A stretch of 64,000 nucleotides of DNA from Paraburkholderia ribeironis (lineage in GTDB: Bacteria > Pseudomonadota > Gammaproteobacteria > Burkholderiales > Burkholderiaceae): assembly GCF_900019265.1 (NCBI RefSeq), contig NZ_CYGX02000040.1:24951-88950 (forward strand), written 5' to 3'. The number at the start of each line of letters is the position of its first letter. Within the stretch, counting starts at the first letter, position 1. Both the position numbers and the translations under genes were made by a program. Shown here piece by piece: positions 26,871 through 35,754 of this stretch. Under the pieces are notes generated by a model. That model did no database searches, was not told the DNA's origin, and saw nothing but the letters and a program-made list of their open reading frames with translations.

Positions 26871-28340
26871 TTAGAATTGAAGGCCCGGCGAGACGCTCGC
26901 GGGCATTTGCAGTTGCGCGCTTTCGACGGACGCCATCGGGTAGGCGCAGTAGTCGGCGGCGTAGTAGGCGCTCGGCCGGTGATTGCCCGAGCGGCCCGGA
27001 CCGCCGAACGGCGCGCCCGACGACGCCCCGTTGGTCGGGCGGTTCCAGTTGACGATGCCGGCGCGAATGGTGCGCTGGAAATGCGTCCACAGCGCTTCGT
27101 CGTCGGCGAGCAACCCCGCGGACAGGCCGAACGCGGTGTCGTTGGCCTGCTCCAGCGCGGCGTCGAAGCTGCCGTAGCGGACGATTTGCGCGAGCGGGCC
27201 GAAGTGCTCTTCGTCGGGCAGGTCTTTCACGTCAGTGACATCGAGAATCGCCGGCGTGACGAAGCCGAGTTGCGGATCGCGCTGCTCCATCTTCAGCAGC
27301 GCTCGCGCGCCGCCGGCAACGAGACGTTCCTGCGCGGCAACGAGCTTTGACGCGGCGCGTGCCGAAATCACCGCGCCCATGAACGGCTGCGGATCGGCGT
27401 TATATTCGCCGACGCCGATCCGCGCGGTGACCTCGGTGAAGCGCGCGATGAAGCGCTCGCCGAACGCATCGTCCGGCACGAAAATCCGGCGCGCGCACGT
27501 GCAGCGCTGGCCCGCCGACAGAAACGCCGATTGAATCGTGTGATGCACGGCGGCATCGATATCGGCCACCGGGCCGATCACGAGCGGATTGTTCCCGCCC
27601 ATCTCCAGCGCCAGCACGATTTCGGGCCGGCCGCCGAACTGCTTGTGCAGCAATGTTCCGGTGTCCGAACTACCGGTAAAGAACAGGCCGTCGATCTGCC
27701 GGTGATTGGCGAGCGCGATGCCGGTGTCCTTCTCGCCCTGCACGAGATTCAGCACGCCGGCAGGCAAGCCCGCGTCGCGCCAGATCTGCACGGTGACGGC
27801 CGCCACGCCCGGCGCGAGTTCGGACGGCTTGAACACGACCGCATTGCCCGCGATCAAGGCCGGCACGATGTGCCCGTTGGGCAGATGACCCGGGAAGTTA
27901 TACGGCCCGAACACGGCCACCACCCCATGCGGACGATGCCGCAACACCGCGGTGCCGTCGGCCATCGGCGAGCGCTTCTCGCCAGTGCGCTCGTTGTAGG
28001 CCTGAATCGAAATCTCGACCTTGGCGGCCATCGACGCCGCTTCGGTACGCGCTTCCCACAGCGGCTTGCCGGTTTCGCGGCCGATCGCCTCGGCCAGCGC
28101 TTCCTTGCGTTCGGTCACGAGCGCAGCGAAGCGGCGCACCACGACGCACCGCTCGTCAAGGCTCAACGCCGACCAGCTCGCGAACGCGCGCCGCGCGCTG
28201 CGCACCGCGCGATCGACATCGTCCGCCGACGCGCTGTTGCCTTGCCAAACCGTCGCGCCCGTGCCCGGGTTGTGCGACGCAAATGCGGGTCCTGTGCCGG
28301 CGGCCCATTCGCCATCGATGAAAAGCTCGCTCATGATCAT
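26871..28340 (-). CDS. astD: Succinylglutamate-semialdehyde dehydrogenase
   Basis: 489 residues from the ATG at 28340 (a second ATG at 28334 begins MSELFIDGEW and is also plausible). An NAD-dependent aldehyde dehydrogenase that oxidises N-succinylglutamate 5-semialdehyde. Core residues are present: Asn148 in FGPYNFPGHL, Lys171 in FKPSE, Glu246 in LEMGGNNPL and nucleophile Cys280 in SAGQRCTCARR. The start overlaps the aruG stop by four nt (ATGA type), indicating translational coupling. Confidence 0.95.
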   Translation of the reverse strand: MIMSELFIDGEWAAGTGPAFASHNPGTGATVWQGNSASADDVDRAVRSARRAFASWSALSLDERCVVVRRFAALVTERKEALAEAIGRETGKPLWEARTEAASMAAKVEISIQAYNERTGEKRSPMADGTAVLRHRPHGVVAVFGPYNFPGHLPNGHIVPALIAGNAVVFKPSELAPGVAAVTVQIWRDAGLPAGVLNLVQGEKDTGIALANHRQIDGLFFTGSSDTGTLLHKQFGGRPEIVLALEMGGNNPLVIGPVADIDAAVHHTIQSAFLSAGQRCTCARRIFVPDDAFGERFIARFTEVTARIGVGEYNADPQPFMGAVISARAASKLVAAQERLVAGGARALLKMEQRDPQLGFVTPAILDVTDVKDLPDEEHFGPLAQIVRYGSFDAALEQANDTAFGLSAGLLADDEALWTHFQRTIRAGIVNWNRPTNGASSGAPFGGPGRSGNHRPSAYYAADYCAYPMASVESAQLQMPASVSPGLQF

Positions 28341-29386
28341 CCTTGTTTGTGTTTCACCGGCAGCACGCGCACCGTGTCGCCTGCATTGACGCGCAGTGCG
28401 GCAGCCTCGGCCGCGCTCAGGCGGAACACGCCGTCGTGCGGCACGCCCGCCACCACGCCGACGCGAAAATCGCCCAGCGAAGTATTCGATATCATCGATT
28501 TCGGCTCATCGTGCGGTGCATCCGCCGGTGCACGCTCCGGTGCATCAGCAATCTCGACTTGTACGAGCACGCTCTCGCGCACCGTGCGCAAGTCGGCGAT
28601 ATGGCATTCGAGCACCGGACCCGCGTCGAAGATATCGACGTGATTCTCGTAGCGCAGCCCTTCCGCTTCGAGCATGCGACGCGCGGGAATCGTGTCGTTA
28701 TGCGTGAGACCGACGCATTGCTGCGCCTCTTGCGGCAACAGTTCGACATACACCGGATAGCGCGGCATCAGCTCGGCGAGAAACGACTTGCGGCCATGCG
28801 AGCTCAGATAGTCCGCGGCATTGAAATCGATCTGGTAGAAATGCGAGCCGACCGCGCGCCAGAACGGCGAGGTGCCCTGCGCGTCGAAATGACCGCGCAA
28901 CTCCGCGCACAGCCGCTGCGGAAAGCGCTCGCGAAACTGCGCGAGAAACATGAAGCGCGAACGCGACAGCAGCCCACCGACGCCGCTCGCGCGATAACGC
29001 GGGCTCAGGAACAGCGAGCACACTTCGGCATAACCGGTCAGGTCGTGCGAGATGTTCAGCGCGCTCATACGGGTCCAGATGCCGAGATCCTGGCTCGCAT
29101 GCACCACCGTGCTCACGCGATAGTTATAGAACGGCTGCTGCAGGCCGACCGCCGTTTCGATGCCGCAGACGCCAGCCACGTCGCCGGTGTTGGTGTCTTC
29201 CATCACGAAGAAGTAGCCAGCCTCATGCGGCTCGGCCTTGTCTTCCATCGTGCGGCGAGCCCGTTCGACGCGTGCGGCCAGCGCCTCGCGATCCGGCTTG
29301 AAGGTGGTGAGGCCCGGGCCGGTTTCCTGCGCGAGCCGCATCAGCGCGTCGACATCGCCTCGTTGCACAACGCGAACGACGATCAT
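28337..29386 (-). CDS. aruG: Arginine/ornithine N-succinyltransferase, beta subunit (AruG/AstA)
   Basis: 349 residues, one of two tandem AstA-family acyltransferase genes, as in Pseudomonas aruF-aruG. It transfers succinyl from succinyl-CoA to the alpha-amino group of arginine or ornithine. Family segments are RDVQRGDVDAL-like start (RVVQRGDVDALMRL), VCGIETAVGLQQPFYNYRVST, LFLSPRYRASGVGGLLSRSRFMFLAQFRERFP and GTSPFWRAVGSHFYQIDFNAAD. It overlaps both neighbours by 4 nt. The two subunits probably form a heteromer. Confidence 0.93.
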   Translation of the reverse strand: MIVVRVVQRGDVDALMRLAQETGPGLTTFKPDREALAARVERARRTMEDKAEPHEAGYFFVMEDTNTGDVAGVCGIETAVGLQQPFYNYRVSTVVHASQDLGIWTRMSALNISHDLTGYAEVCSLFLSPRYRASGVGGLLSRSRFMFLAQFRERFPQRLCAELRGHFDAQGTSPFWRAVGSHFYQIDFNAADYLSSHGRKSFLAELMPRYPVYVELLPQEAQQCVGLTHNDTIPARRMLEAEGLRYENHVDIFDAGPVLECHIADLRTVRESVLVQVEIADAPERAPADAPHDEPKSMISNTSLGDFRVGVVAGVPHDGVFRLSAAEAAALRVNAGDTVRVLPVKHKQG

Positions 29387-30441
29387 TGCGCCTCTCCCGA
29401 ATGTTCATCCCGCTGCGGCGCATGCAATGGCACGCAGCGCACCACATCGCCCTCCGTCACGCCGAGCGCGGCGCGCGCCGCGTACGACAACGACGCGCCG
29501 GCGTCCTTGCCACCCGTCAGTTCGCCGAGCACGCAGCGGAATTCGCCGTCGCCGCCGTTATGCGCGATCAGATACGTCGAGCCGTGCGCCATGGCAGACT
29601 CACGAACCACGCGCGTTTCGTTGCGCGTCACGCACGCGCTGCGATCCACCTGGGCGGTCACCACCGGGCCCGCATCGAAAATGTCGATGAAGCGATCGGT
29701 CTCGAAGCCTTCCTCGAGGTGGATCTCATACGCGAGCAGCGCCTTCGAATCCGGCTCGCCGAGCACGCGCTGCGCCGCTTCCGGCAGCAGCGGCACGTAG
29801 ATCGGGTAGGTCGGCATCACTTCGGCGATGAAGGTGCGGCTGCGGCCACCTGATTCGATTTCGATGTCGGCGAAGTCGCGCCCGAAGAACTTGCGCCCCA
29901 CTGCCTCCCAGAACGGCGACACGCCGTTCTCGTCGGTCACGCCGAGCAGCAGCGAGAACACCTCAGGCGTGAAGCGCTTGCGATTGGCGGCGATGTACAT
30001 CATCCGCGCACGCGACATCAGATGCGCGGCGGCATCGCCGCGCAACGACGGGTCGATGTAGTAGCCGGCGAGCCGGCTCTTGCCCGTCAGTTCATGCGAC
30101 ATGGTCAGCGCGTGAATCTTGCGGTTCACGTGCAGCTCGCGCGACGCGTGAATCAGCGCATCGTTGCGAAACGCGTAGAACGGGTCCGCATAACCGGCCG
30201 CGGCGACGATGCTCGCGGTGCCCATCAGCTTGCCGCTTTCGCCATCTTCGAGCACGAACAGATAGAACTCCTCGCCCGGAAAATCGACTTCCGCGCGAAA
30301 TGAGTCTTCCGACAACGCGACGCGCGCTTCGAGCGCGCGCCGGTCGTGCGGCAATGAATGCAGCACCGGTTGCGCGGTGCGCGCCATATGTTCGAGCGCA
30401 TCGAGATCGGCGAGGCGGCCGGGACGTACGAAAAGCATCAT
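29383..30441 (-). CDS. aruF: Arginine/ornithine N-succinyltransferase, alpha subunit (AruF)
   Basis: 352 residues, paralogous to the downstream AruG with matching blocks: FVRPGRLADLDALEHMA, GTASIVAAAGYADPFYAFRND, SLRGDAAAHLMSRARMMYIAANRKRF and GVSPFWEAVGRKFFGRDFADIE. Two ATG codons lie at the start (30441 and 30438) after a gga-containing leader. It sits 64 nt after astC and overlaps aruG by four nt. The two-gene arrangement distinguishes this operon from the single astA of enterobacteria. Confidence 0.93.
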   Translation of the reverse strand: MMLFVRPGRLADLDALEHMARTAQPVLHSLPHDRRALEARVALSEDSFRAEVDFPGEEFYLFVLEDGESGKLMGTASIVAAAGYADPFYAFRNDALIHASRELHVNRKIHALTMSHELTGKSRLAGYYIDPSLRGDAAAHLMSRARMMYIAANRKRFTPEVFSLLLGVTDENGVSPFWEAVGRKFFGRDFADIEIESGGRSRTFIAEVMPTYPIYVPLLPEAAQRVLGEPDSKALLAYEIHLEEGFETDRFIDIFDAGPVVTAQVDRSACVTRNETRVVRESAMAHGSTYLIAHNGGDGEFRCVLGELTGGKDAGASLSYAARAALGVTEGDVVRCVPLHAPQRDEHSGEAQ

Positions 30442-30505
30442 CGTTCCTGTTGAATGTGACGCATGATTCGGTGCATGACGTGATGCATGAACTCGGTGTC
30501 GCGAA

Positions 30506-31741
30506 TCAACGCGACACTGCTTGCGCGTTCGCGCCGACGATTTCCCCGAAGGCCTTCGTCAGACGCGCGAAGCCTTCGCTCATGTCGTCGAGCGGCATGA
30601 TCAGCGACGGCACGAAACGCAGCACGTCCGGCCCCGCCATCAGCATGATCACGCCGTGCTCGCCCGCCGCGGTGACGAAATCCTTCGCGCGGCCCTTGTA
30701 CGCGTCGGTCAGTTCCGCGCCGATCAGCAGTCCCTTGCCGCGCACTTGCGTGAACAGTCCGAAGCGCCCGTCGAGCTTCGCGAGGTGGCCCTTCAGTACC
30801 TCGCTGCGCGTGCGCACCCCTTCGAGCACCTTCGGGTCGCTGACCAGTTCGACCACTTTTTCCGCGATCGCCGCGCCAAGCGGATTGCCGCCGTAGGTCG
30901 TGCCGTGCACGCCGACCTTGAAATGCGCAGCCAGATCGGTGGTGGTCAGCATCGCGCCGATCGGGAAGCCGTTGCCGAGCGCCTTCGCAGTGGTCAGGAT
31001 GTCCGGCGTCACGCCCGTGTCCTGATACGCGTAGAAGTGGCCGCTGCGGCCCACGCCCGTTTGCACTTCGTCGAAAATCAGCAGTGCGTTGTACTGATCG
31101 CACGCTTCACGCAGTGCCTTCAGGAAGGCCGGATCGGCCGGGATCACACCGCCCTCGCCCTGAATCGGCTCGACGATCACCGCGCAGGTTTGCGGGCCGA
31201 TGGCTTTTTTCGCCGCTTCGATGTCGTTGTACGGCAAGTGGGTGATACCAGCCGGCACCGGGCCGAAGCCTTCCGAATACTTCGGCTGGCCACCGACGCT
31301 CACGGTAAAGAACGTGCGGCCATGGAACGACTGCGTAAACGAGATGATTTCGGCCTTGTCCGCGCCGTAACGCTCGAACGCAACGCGGCGCGCCAGCTTC
31401 AGCGCCGCTTCGTTGGCTTCGGCGCCCGAGTTGGCGAAGAACGCGCGGTCGGCGAAGGTCAGGTCTTCGAGACGCTTCGCGAGACGCAGCACCGGCTCGT
31501 TGGTGTAGCCATTGCCGATATGCCACAGCTTGCTGCCCTGCTCGTGCAGCACCTTGAGCAACTCGGGATGCGCGTGACCGAGCGCGGTGACGGCGATGCC
31601 GCCGGCGAAGTCGATATAGTCGCGGCCCTGCGTATCCCAAACGCGTGAGCCGAGACCGCGATCCGGTACGAAGGCGGCGGGAGCAAACACCGGCACCATG
31701 ACTTCGTCGAAGGTCTGGCGTGTCACAGTCAGGTCGTTCAT
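30506..31741 (-). CDS. astC: Succinylornithine / acetylornithine aminotransferase
   Basis: 411 residues, class-III PLP aminotransferase. It transaminates N-succinylornithine to the semialdehyde; family members also accept N-acetylornithine. Visible features are GGIAVTALGHAHPE, the FFANSGAEANEAALK glycine loop, the PLP-pocket Asp in LLIFDEVQTGVGR and the Schiff-base Lys253 in TTAKALGNGFPIG. It is the first catabolic gene of the AST operon, with gagga before its ATG and about 200 bp of leader behind it. Its operon position selects astC over a biosynthetic argD. Confidence 0.93.
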   Translation of the reverse strand: MNDLTVTRQTFDEVMVPVFAPAAFVPDRGLGSRVWDTQGRDYIDFAGGIAVTALGHAHPELLKVLHEQGSKLWHIGNGYTNEPVLRLAKRLEDLTFADRAFFANSGAEANEAALKLARRVAFERYGADKAEIISFTQSFHGRTFFTVSVGGQPKYSEGFGPVPAGITHLPYNDIEAAKKAIGPQTCAVIVEPIQGEGGVIPADPAFLKALREACDQYNALLIFDEVQTGVGRSGHFYAYQDTGVTPDILTTAKALGNGFPIGAMLTTTDLAAHFKVGVHGTTYGGNPLGAAIAEKVVELVSDPKVLEGVRTRSEVLKGHLAKLDGRFGLFTQVRGKGLLIGAELTDAYKGRAKDFVTAAGEHGVIMLMAGPDVLRFVPSLIMPLDDMSEGFARLTKAFGEIVGANAQAVSR

Positions 31742-31804
31742 GGCAAATCCTCGTTACAGGTGAGAGGTAATACAGGTAGTTTAGGAAACCGCACGCAATA
31801 CGTC

Positions 31805-31820
31805 TTGCGCATACGCGACG
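31805..31820 (-). promoter_or_regulatory. Possible ArgR (AraC-type) half-site upstream of astC
   Basis: On the minus strand the sequence is cgtcgc, 8 nt, aa, which differs at one base from the Pseudomonas ArgR half-site consensus TGTCGC-N8-AA. It lies about 65-80 bp upstream of the astC ATG, where an activator would bind. A clean second half-site is not visible, so the call is tentative. The rest of the 31742-31939 gap shows nothing else. Confidence 0.3.
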
Positions 31821-31939
31821 CTTTCTATGAGGTTCCGCGCGAATGGTGACCGGTCCTCCGGCGTCCAACCGCGCGGCCCGATCGGCGTCGGTGCCTCGTC
31901 GGTGCCCCGTTGGTGTCTTTCATTGCGCTTCGGTCCGCT

Positions 31940-32989
31940 TCAATCCAACTGGTCGGGCCGCTCGATCAGCGCCGCCGGCCGCGGCTCGCTGGCCGCCGCG
32001 CCGCTCGCGCCGGTCTGCCGGTCGATCCAGTTACGACGATCCTCGCGCGGTGTGACGCCAAAGCGTTCGCGATAAGCATTCGAAAAGTGCGCCGCCGACG
32101 AAAACCCGCACGCGAGGCTGATCTGCACCACCGACTTGCTGGTGCGCTGCAATTGCGTGCGCGCTTTCGACAGCCGCAACCCCAGATAGTATTTGGACGG
32201 CATCGAGCCGAGATACTGGCGAAACAGGCGCTCCAGTTGCCGCCGCGACACGCCCACGAGGCCGGCGATTTCATCGGTGGTGAGCGGGTCTTCGATATTC
32301 GCTTCCATCAGCAGCAGCGCATCGTTCAGACGCGGATGGCGCTCGCCCGGCGCGGTCACGAACGGAATGCGCTGGCGCTCCTCACCCGCGCGCAATATGC
32401 CGACGCCGAGCGTATCGGCGATGCGCTCCGCCAGCTCGGGACCATGCTCGCGGCCGATCATCGCCAGCATGAAGTCGACGGTCGCCTGACCGCCCGCGCA
32501 GGTGGCGCGATCGCGGTCGATTTCGAAAATCTGCTGGGTCACGATGGAGCGCTCGAACTGCTCGGAGAACTGCTGATAGGTCTCCCAGTTGACGCTCACG
32601 CGATAGCCGGACAACTGCCCCGCCATCGCGAGCCACCACACGCCGTGATGAATGCCCGTGACGAGCGGCGTGCGTTGACCGACGCGCGACAGGCTGGCGA
32701 GAAACAGGCGGTAGTCGGCGAATTGCTGAAACCGCTCGCTGACGATGATCAGCCAGTCGCACGCGATCGCATCGCCGAAGGCGGCGTCGGCCGGCCACTG
32801 CGCGCCGCCCGCGAGCGGCACCGCGCGGCCGTCCCACGAACACACCTGAACGCGGTACAGCGCGCGGCCGTCGATTTCATTGGCGAGATTGAGCGCGTCG
32901 ACAATCGGCCCGACGCCCGACATCGACACAGGCGGCAACGCGACGATCGCGACCTGCGTGGTACGAGCCGGGCTGGACGTGCGCGCCAT
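31940..32989 (-). CDS. argR: GlxA/AraC-family regulator, ArgR-like
   Basis: 349 residues. The N-terminal DJ-1/PfpI-like domain (about 10-200) lacks an obvious nucleophile elbow cysteine (GIHHGVWWLAM instead), so it is a sensor. The C-terminal AraC HTH pair (about 235-330) contains LTTDEIAGLVGVSRRQLERLFRQYLG and VVQISLACGFSSAAHFSNAYRERFGVTPRE. It lies between hisP and astC on the same strand. This is the organisation of Pseudomonas ArgR, the arginine-responsive activator of uptake and AST genes, and that role is inferred here. The name should not be confused with the unrelated E. coli-type ArgR. Confidence 0.85.
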   Translation of the reverse strand: MARTSSPARTTQVAIVALPPVSMSGVGPIVDALNLANEIDGRALYRVQVCSWDGRAVPLAGGAQWPADAAFGDAIACDWLIIVSERFQQFADYRLFLASLSRVGQRTPLVTGIHHGVWWLAMAGQLSGYRVSVNWETYQQFSEQFERSIVTQQIFEIDRDRATCAGGQATVDFMLAMIGREHGPELAERIADTLGVGILRAGEERQRIPFVTAPGERHPRLNDALLLMEANIEDPLTTDEIAGLVGVSRRQLERLFRQYLGSMPSKYYLGLRLSKARTQLQRTSKSVVQISLACGFSSAAHFSNAYRERFGVTPREDRRNWIDRQTGASGAAASEPRPAALIERPDQLD

Positions 32990-33024
32990 CTCTGATCAGT
33001 AAAACGCTTGCCGCGCGCCGCGCG

Positions 33025-33816
33025 TTATTTCAGGCTGCCGGACAGGAACTGCTTGAGGCGCTCGCTGCGCGGCGCGTTCAGCACGTCGGCGGGCAGGCCC
33101 TCTTCCTCGGTGCGGCCCTGATGCAGGAACATCACATGGTTCGACACGTTGCGCGCGAAACCCATTTCATGCGTGACGACGATCATTGTGCGGCCTTCTT
33201 CGGCGAGCTTCTGCATGACTTTCAACACTTCGCCGACCAGTTCGGGATCGAGCGCCGACGTGGGCTCGTCGAACAGCATCACGTCCGGGTTCATCGCGAG
33301 CGCACGCGCGATCGCCACGCGCTGCTGCTGGCCGCCCGACAGATGCGACGGATACTGCTTCTCCAGACGCGGCGCCAGACCGACCTTCTCGAGATATTCG
33401 CGGGCGCGCTCCTCCGCTTCGCGACGCGGCACGCCGAGCACGTGAATCGGCGCTTCGACGACGTTCTCGATCACGTTCATGTGCGCCCACAGGTTGAAAT
33501 GCTGGAACACCATCGCGAGCTTGGTGCGGATGCGTTGCAGCTGCTTGTGATCGGCGACTTCGAGATTGCCCGCGCGGTCGGTCTTCGTCTTCACCGCTTC
33601 GCCGTCGACGACGATCTGCCCGGCGTTGGGCCGCTCGAGAAAATTGATGCAGCGCAGGAAGGTGCTCTTGCCCGAGCCGCTCGCGCCGATGATGCTGATC
33701 ACGTCGCCCTTGTTCGCATTGAGCGATACGCCCTTGAGCACTTCGTTGTCGCCGTAGCGCTTGTGGATGTCCTGTACGGCGAGCTTGCAAGCTTCGGTTT
33801 GAGTGGTATGGAGCAA
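33025..33816 (-). CDS. hisP: Basic amino-acid ABC transporter ATPase (HisP/AotP)
   Basis: 263 residues. Walker A GASGSGKST, Q-loop VFQHFNLW, signature LSGGQQQR, Walker B VMLFDEPTSALD and the switch histidine in VVTHEMGFAR are all intact. The insertion AVKTKTDRAGNLEVADHKQLQ after the Walker region is typical of HisP. The first codon at 33816 is TTG, preceded by gggagag at good spacing; no nearby ATG fits the conserved N-terminus better. It energises the HisQM permease and lies about 95 nt downstream of hisM. Confidence 0.93.
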   Translation of the reverse strand: MLHTTQTEACKLAVQDIHKRYGDNEVLKGVSLNANKGDVISIIGASGSGKSTFLRCINFLERPNAGQIVVDGEAVKTKTDRAGNLEVADHKQLQRIRTKLAMVFQHFNLWAHMNVIENVVEAPIHVLGVPRREAEERAREYLEKVGLAPRLEKQYPSHLSGGQQQRVAIARALAMNPDVMLFDEPTSALDPELVGEVLKVMQKLAEEGRTMIVVTHEMGFARNVSNHVMFLHQGRTEEEGLPADVLNAPRSERLKQFLSGSLK

Positions 33817-33910
33817 GATGCTCTCCCTGTGAAAATACGGATCAATCTTCGACGGCGCCCTTTCCCGACGCCCGCCCGCTGCTGGGCCACACGCTCGACG
33901 TGCGGCGCAC

Positions 33911-34624
33911 TCAATGCGTACGCACCGCCAGATAAGCCAGCCAGTGACGCTCGGCGCGACGGAACAACGCCACCAGCGCGAACGACACGGCGAGGTAAAG
34001 CAGCGCCGCGAGGCCGAACGCGTTGAACGACTGGTAGGTGGCCGAGTTCACGTCGCGCGCCACCTTCAGGATGTCCGGCACCGTGGCCGTAAACGCGACC
34101 GTGGTGGCGTGCAGCATCAGGATCACTTCGTTACTGTACAACGGCAACGCCCGCCGCAGCGCGGACGGTATCACAATGCGCCGGTACATCGTGAACCAGC
34201 TCATCCCGTACGCGCGGGCCGCTTCGACTTCACCGTGCGATGTCGAGCGGATCGCGCCGGCGAAAATCTCGGTGGTGTACGCGCAGGTGTTCAATGCGAA
34301 CGCGAGAATCGCGCAGTGAAAACCGCTGCGAAAGAACGCGTCCAGCAGATTGTGCGAACGCACGAACGCGAGGCTGTAGATGCCGGTATAGATGAGCAGC
34401 AACTGCACGTACAGCGGCGTGCCGCGAAACACATACGTGTAGACGCGCACCGGTGTCGACAGCCAGCGCTTCTTCGACACGCGCGCCACCGCCAGCGGAA
34501 TCGACACGACGAAGCCGATCCCGATCGACGCCACCAGCAGCCACAGCGTCACCGCCAGACCCGACATGCGCTGGCCGTCCCAGAACAGGAACGCGCGCCA
34601 GAATTGATTGATGATGTCGATCAT
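33911..34624 (-). CDS. hisM: Basic amino-acid ABC transporter permease (HisM-like)
   Basis: 237 residues from the ATG at 34624. The frame is open far upstream across hisQ, but the protein begins at MIDIINQFWRAFLFW, five nt after the hisQ stop. About five membrane helices are present. The family motif FRGTPLYVQLLLIYTG and the EAA loop EVEAARAYGMSWFTMYRRIVIPSALRRALP, which contacts the ATPase, are clear. With HisQ it forms the heterodimeric inner-membrane pore. Confidence 0.92.
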   Translation of the reverse strand: MIDIINQFWRAFLFWDGQRMSGLAVTLWLLVASIGIGFVVSIPLAVARVSKKRWLSTPVRVYTYVFRGTPLYVQLLLIYTGIYSLAFVRSHNLLDAFFRSGFHCAILAFALNTCAYTTEIFAGAIRSTSHGEVEAARAYGMSWFTMYRRIVIPSALRRALPLYSNEVILMLHATTVAFTATVPDILKVARDVNSATYQSFNAFGLAALLYLAVSFALVALFRRAERHWLAYLAVRTH

Positions 34625-34629
34625 GATGC

Positions 34630-35331
34630 TCAGAGCTCCGCGTGCCGCACGCCGATCGAATAGCGCCGGCCCAGCCAGATCAGCACGAGATTCGATACCG
34701 TGGTGATCGCCAGATAGATCAGCGCGGCGATCAGAATGAAGAAGAACATGTTGAAGGTGCTCTTGCCAGCGTCCTGTGCGGCCTTGACCACGTCGGCCAG
34801 ACCGATGATCGACACCAGCGCGGTCGCCTTGACCAGCACCTGCCAGTTGTTGCCGATGCCGGGCAGCGCGAAACGCATCATCTGCGGAAACAGGATGCGC
34901 GCGAACACGCGGGCGCCGCTCATGCCGTAGGCGCTGCCCGCTTCGAGCTGACCGCGCGGCACCGCCAGAAACGCACCGCGAAAAGTCTCGGTGAAGTACG
35001 CGCCGTAAATGAAGCCGAGCGTCAGCACGCCGGCCACGAACGGATCGATGTCGATCTGCTCCCAGCCGAGCAGGTCGGTCAGGTTGTTCAGCCAGATCTG
35101 GATGCTGTAGAACAGCAGCAGCATCAGCACGAGGTCGGGCACCGAGCGGATCAGCGTCGTATAGCCGGTCGCGATGGCCCGCAGCGGGCGGTTGAAGGAC
35201 AGTTTCGCCGCCGCGCCCGCGAGGCCGAGCAGCACGGCGGCCGCGAGCGACAGGACGGACAGCTCGATCGTCTGGATCGTGCCGGCCAGCAACACCGGAC
35301 CAAAGCCGTAAAGGAACACGCGTGTCTCCAT
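34630..35331 (-). CDS. hisQ: Basic amino-acid ABC transporter permease (HisQ-like)
   Basis: 233 residues. Membrane helices start at LLAGTIQTIELSVLSLAAAVLLGL. The motif IRSVPDLVLMLLLFYS and the EAA loop QLEAGSAYGMSGARVFARILFPQMMRFALPG are visible. It is the first gene of the transport-catabolism block, so its upstream region (35332-35754) should contain the main promoter. The spacing to hisM is five nt. Confidence 0.92.
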   Translation of the reverse strand: METRVFLYGFGPVLLAGTIQTIELSVLSLAAAVLLGLAGAAAKLSFNRPLRAIATGYTTLIRSVPDLVLMLLLFYSIQIWLNNLTDLLGWEQIDIDPFVAGVLTLGFIYGAYFTETFRGAFLAVPRGQLEAGSAYGMSGARVFARILFPQMMRFALPGIGNNWQVLVKATALVSIIGLADVVKAAQDAGKSTFNMFFFILIAALIYLAITTVSNLVLIWLGRRYSIGVRHAEL

Positions 35332-35754
35332 CCAGGTTTATTGAACATCTCACGGACGGCGGCGGCCTGGGCCTGCCCAACTCATCCGGCATGGCGCGCA
35401 GTCTCGCAAGCGAAAATCAATTTCTCAAATGGAGGGCGCGGTTTTTGCTGCGCCGCACCATCGCACGAGCGGCAGAGCGTGCAGCCGGTAGCGGTTGGTT
35501 TTGCGGGGGGATATGTTCTGGCAAGGACTCGCGCGGACGACGGGCGCCGCCGCGGTTTTAGCAAGTTTCGGGTCGCTTTTTCGATAGGCCGCGCGAGCCC
35601 GGCGGCGTGCAAAATTCGCCGCGGCGCGGGCTGCAAGGACTCATGGATGCATCACGAAGGCTCGGATGCATCATGAAAGCTGGGTGCATCACGCAGGCGT
35701 CATGAAGCCGTCAGGCGATTCATCCACGCGTGGCGAGTTGCTTTCGCCGATGCG
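35332..35754. other. Leader region of the hisQMP operon and 3' flank of the patatin gene
   Basis: 423 bp with no recognisable gene. Near 35640-35710 the short phrase ggatgcatcacgaa/ggatgcatcatgaa/gggtgcatcacgca repeats three times. The promoter of the leftward transport block is expected within the first 150 bp; I could not fix a -35/-10 pair. Confidence 0.4.

Noticed and set aside
33911..35392. A single 493-codon minus-strand frame spanning hisM and hisQ
   Set aside because: Only the part from 34624 encodes HisM; the rest is an out-of-frame shadow of hisQ, which is encoded in its own frame.
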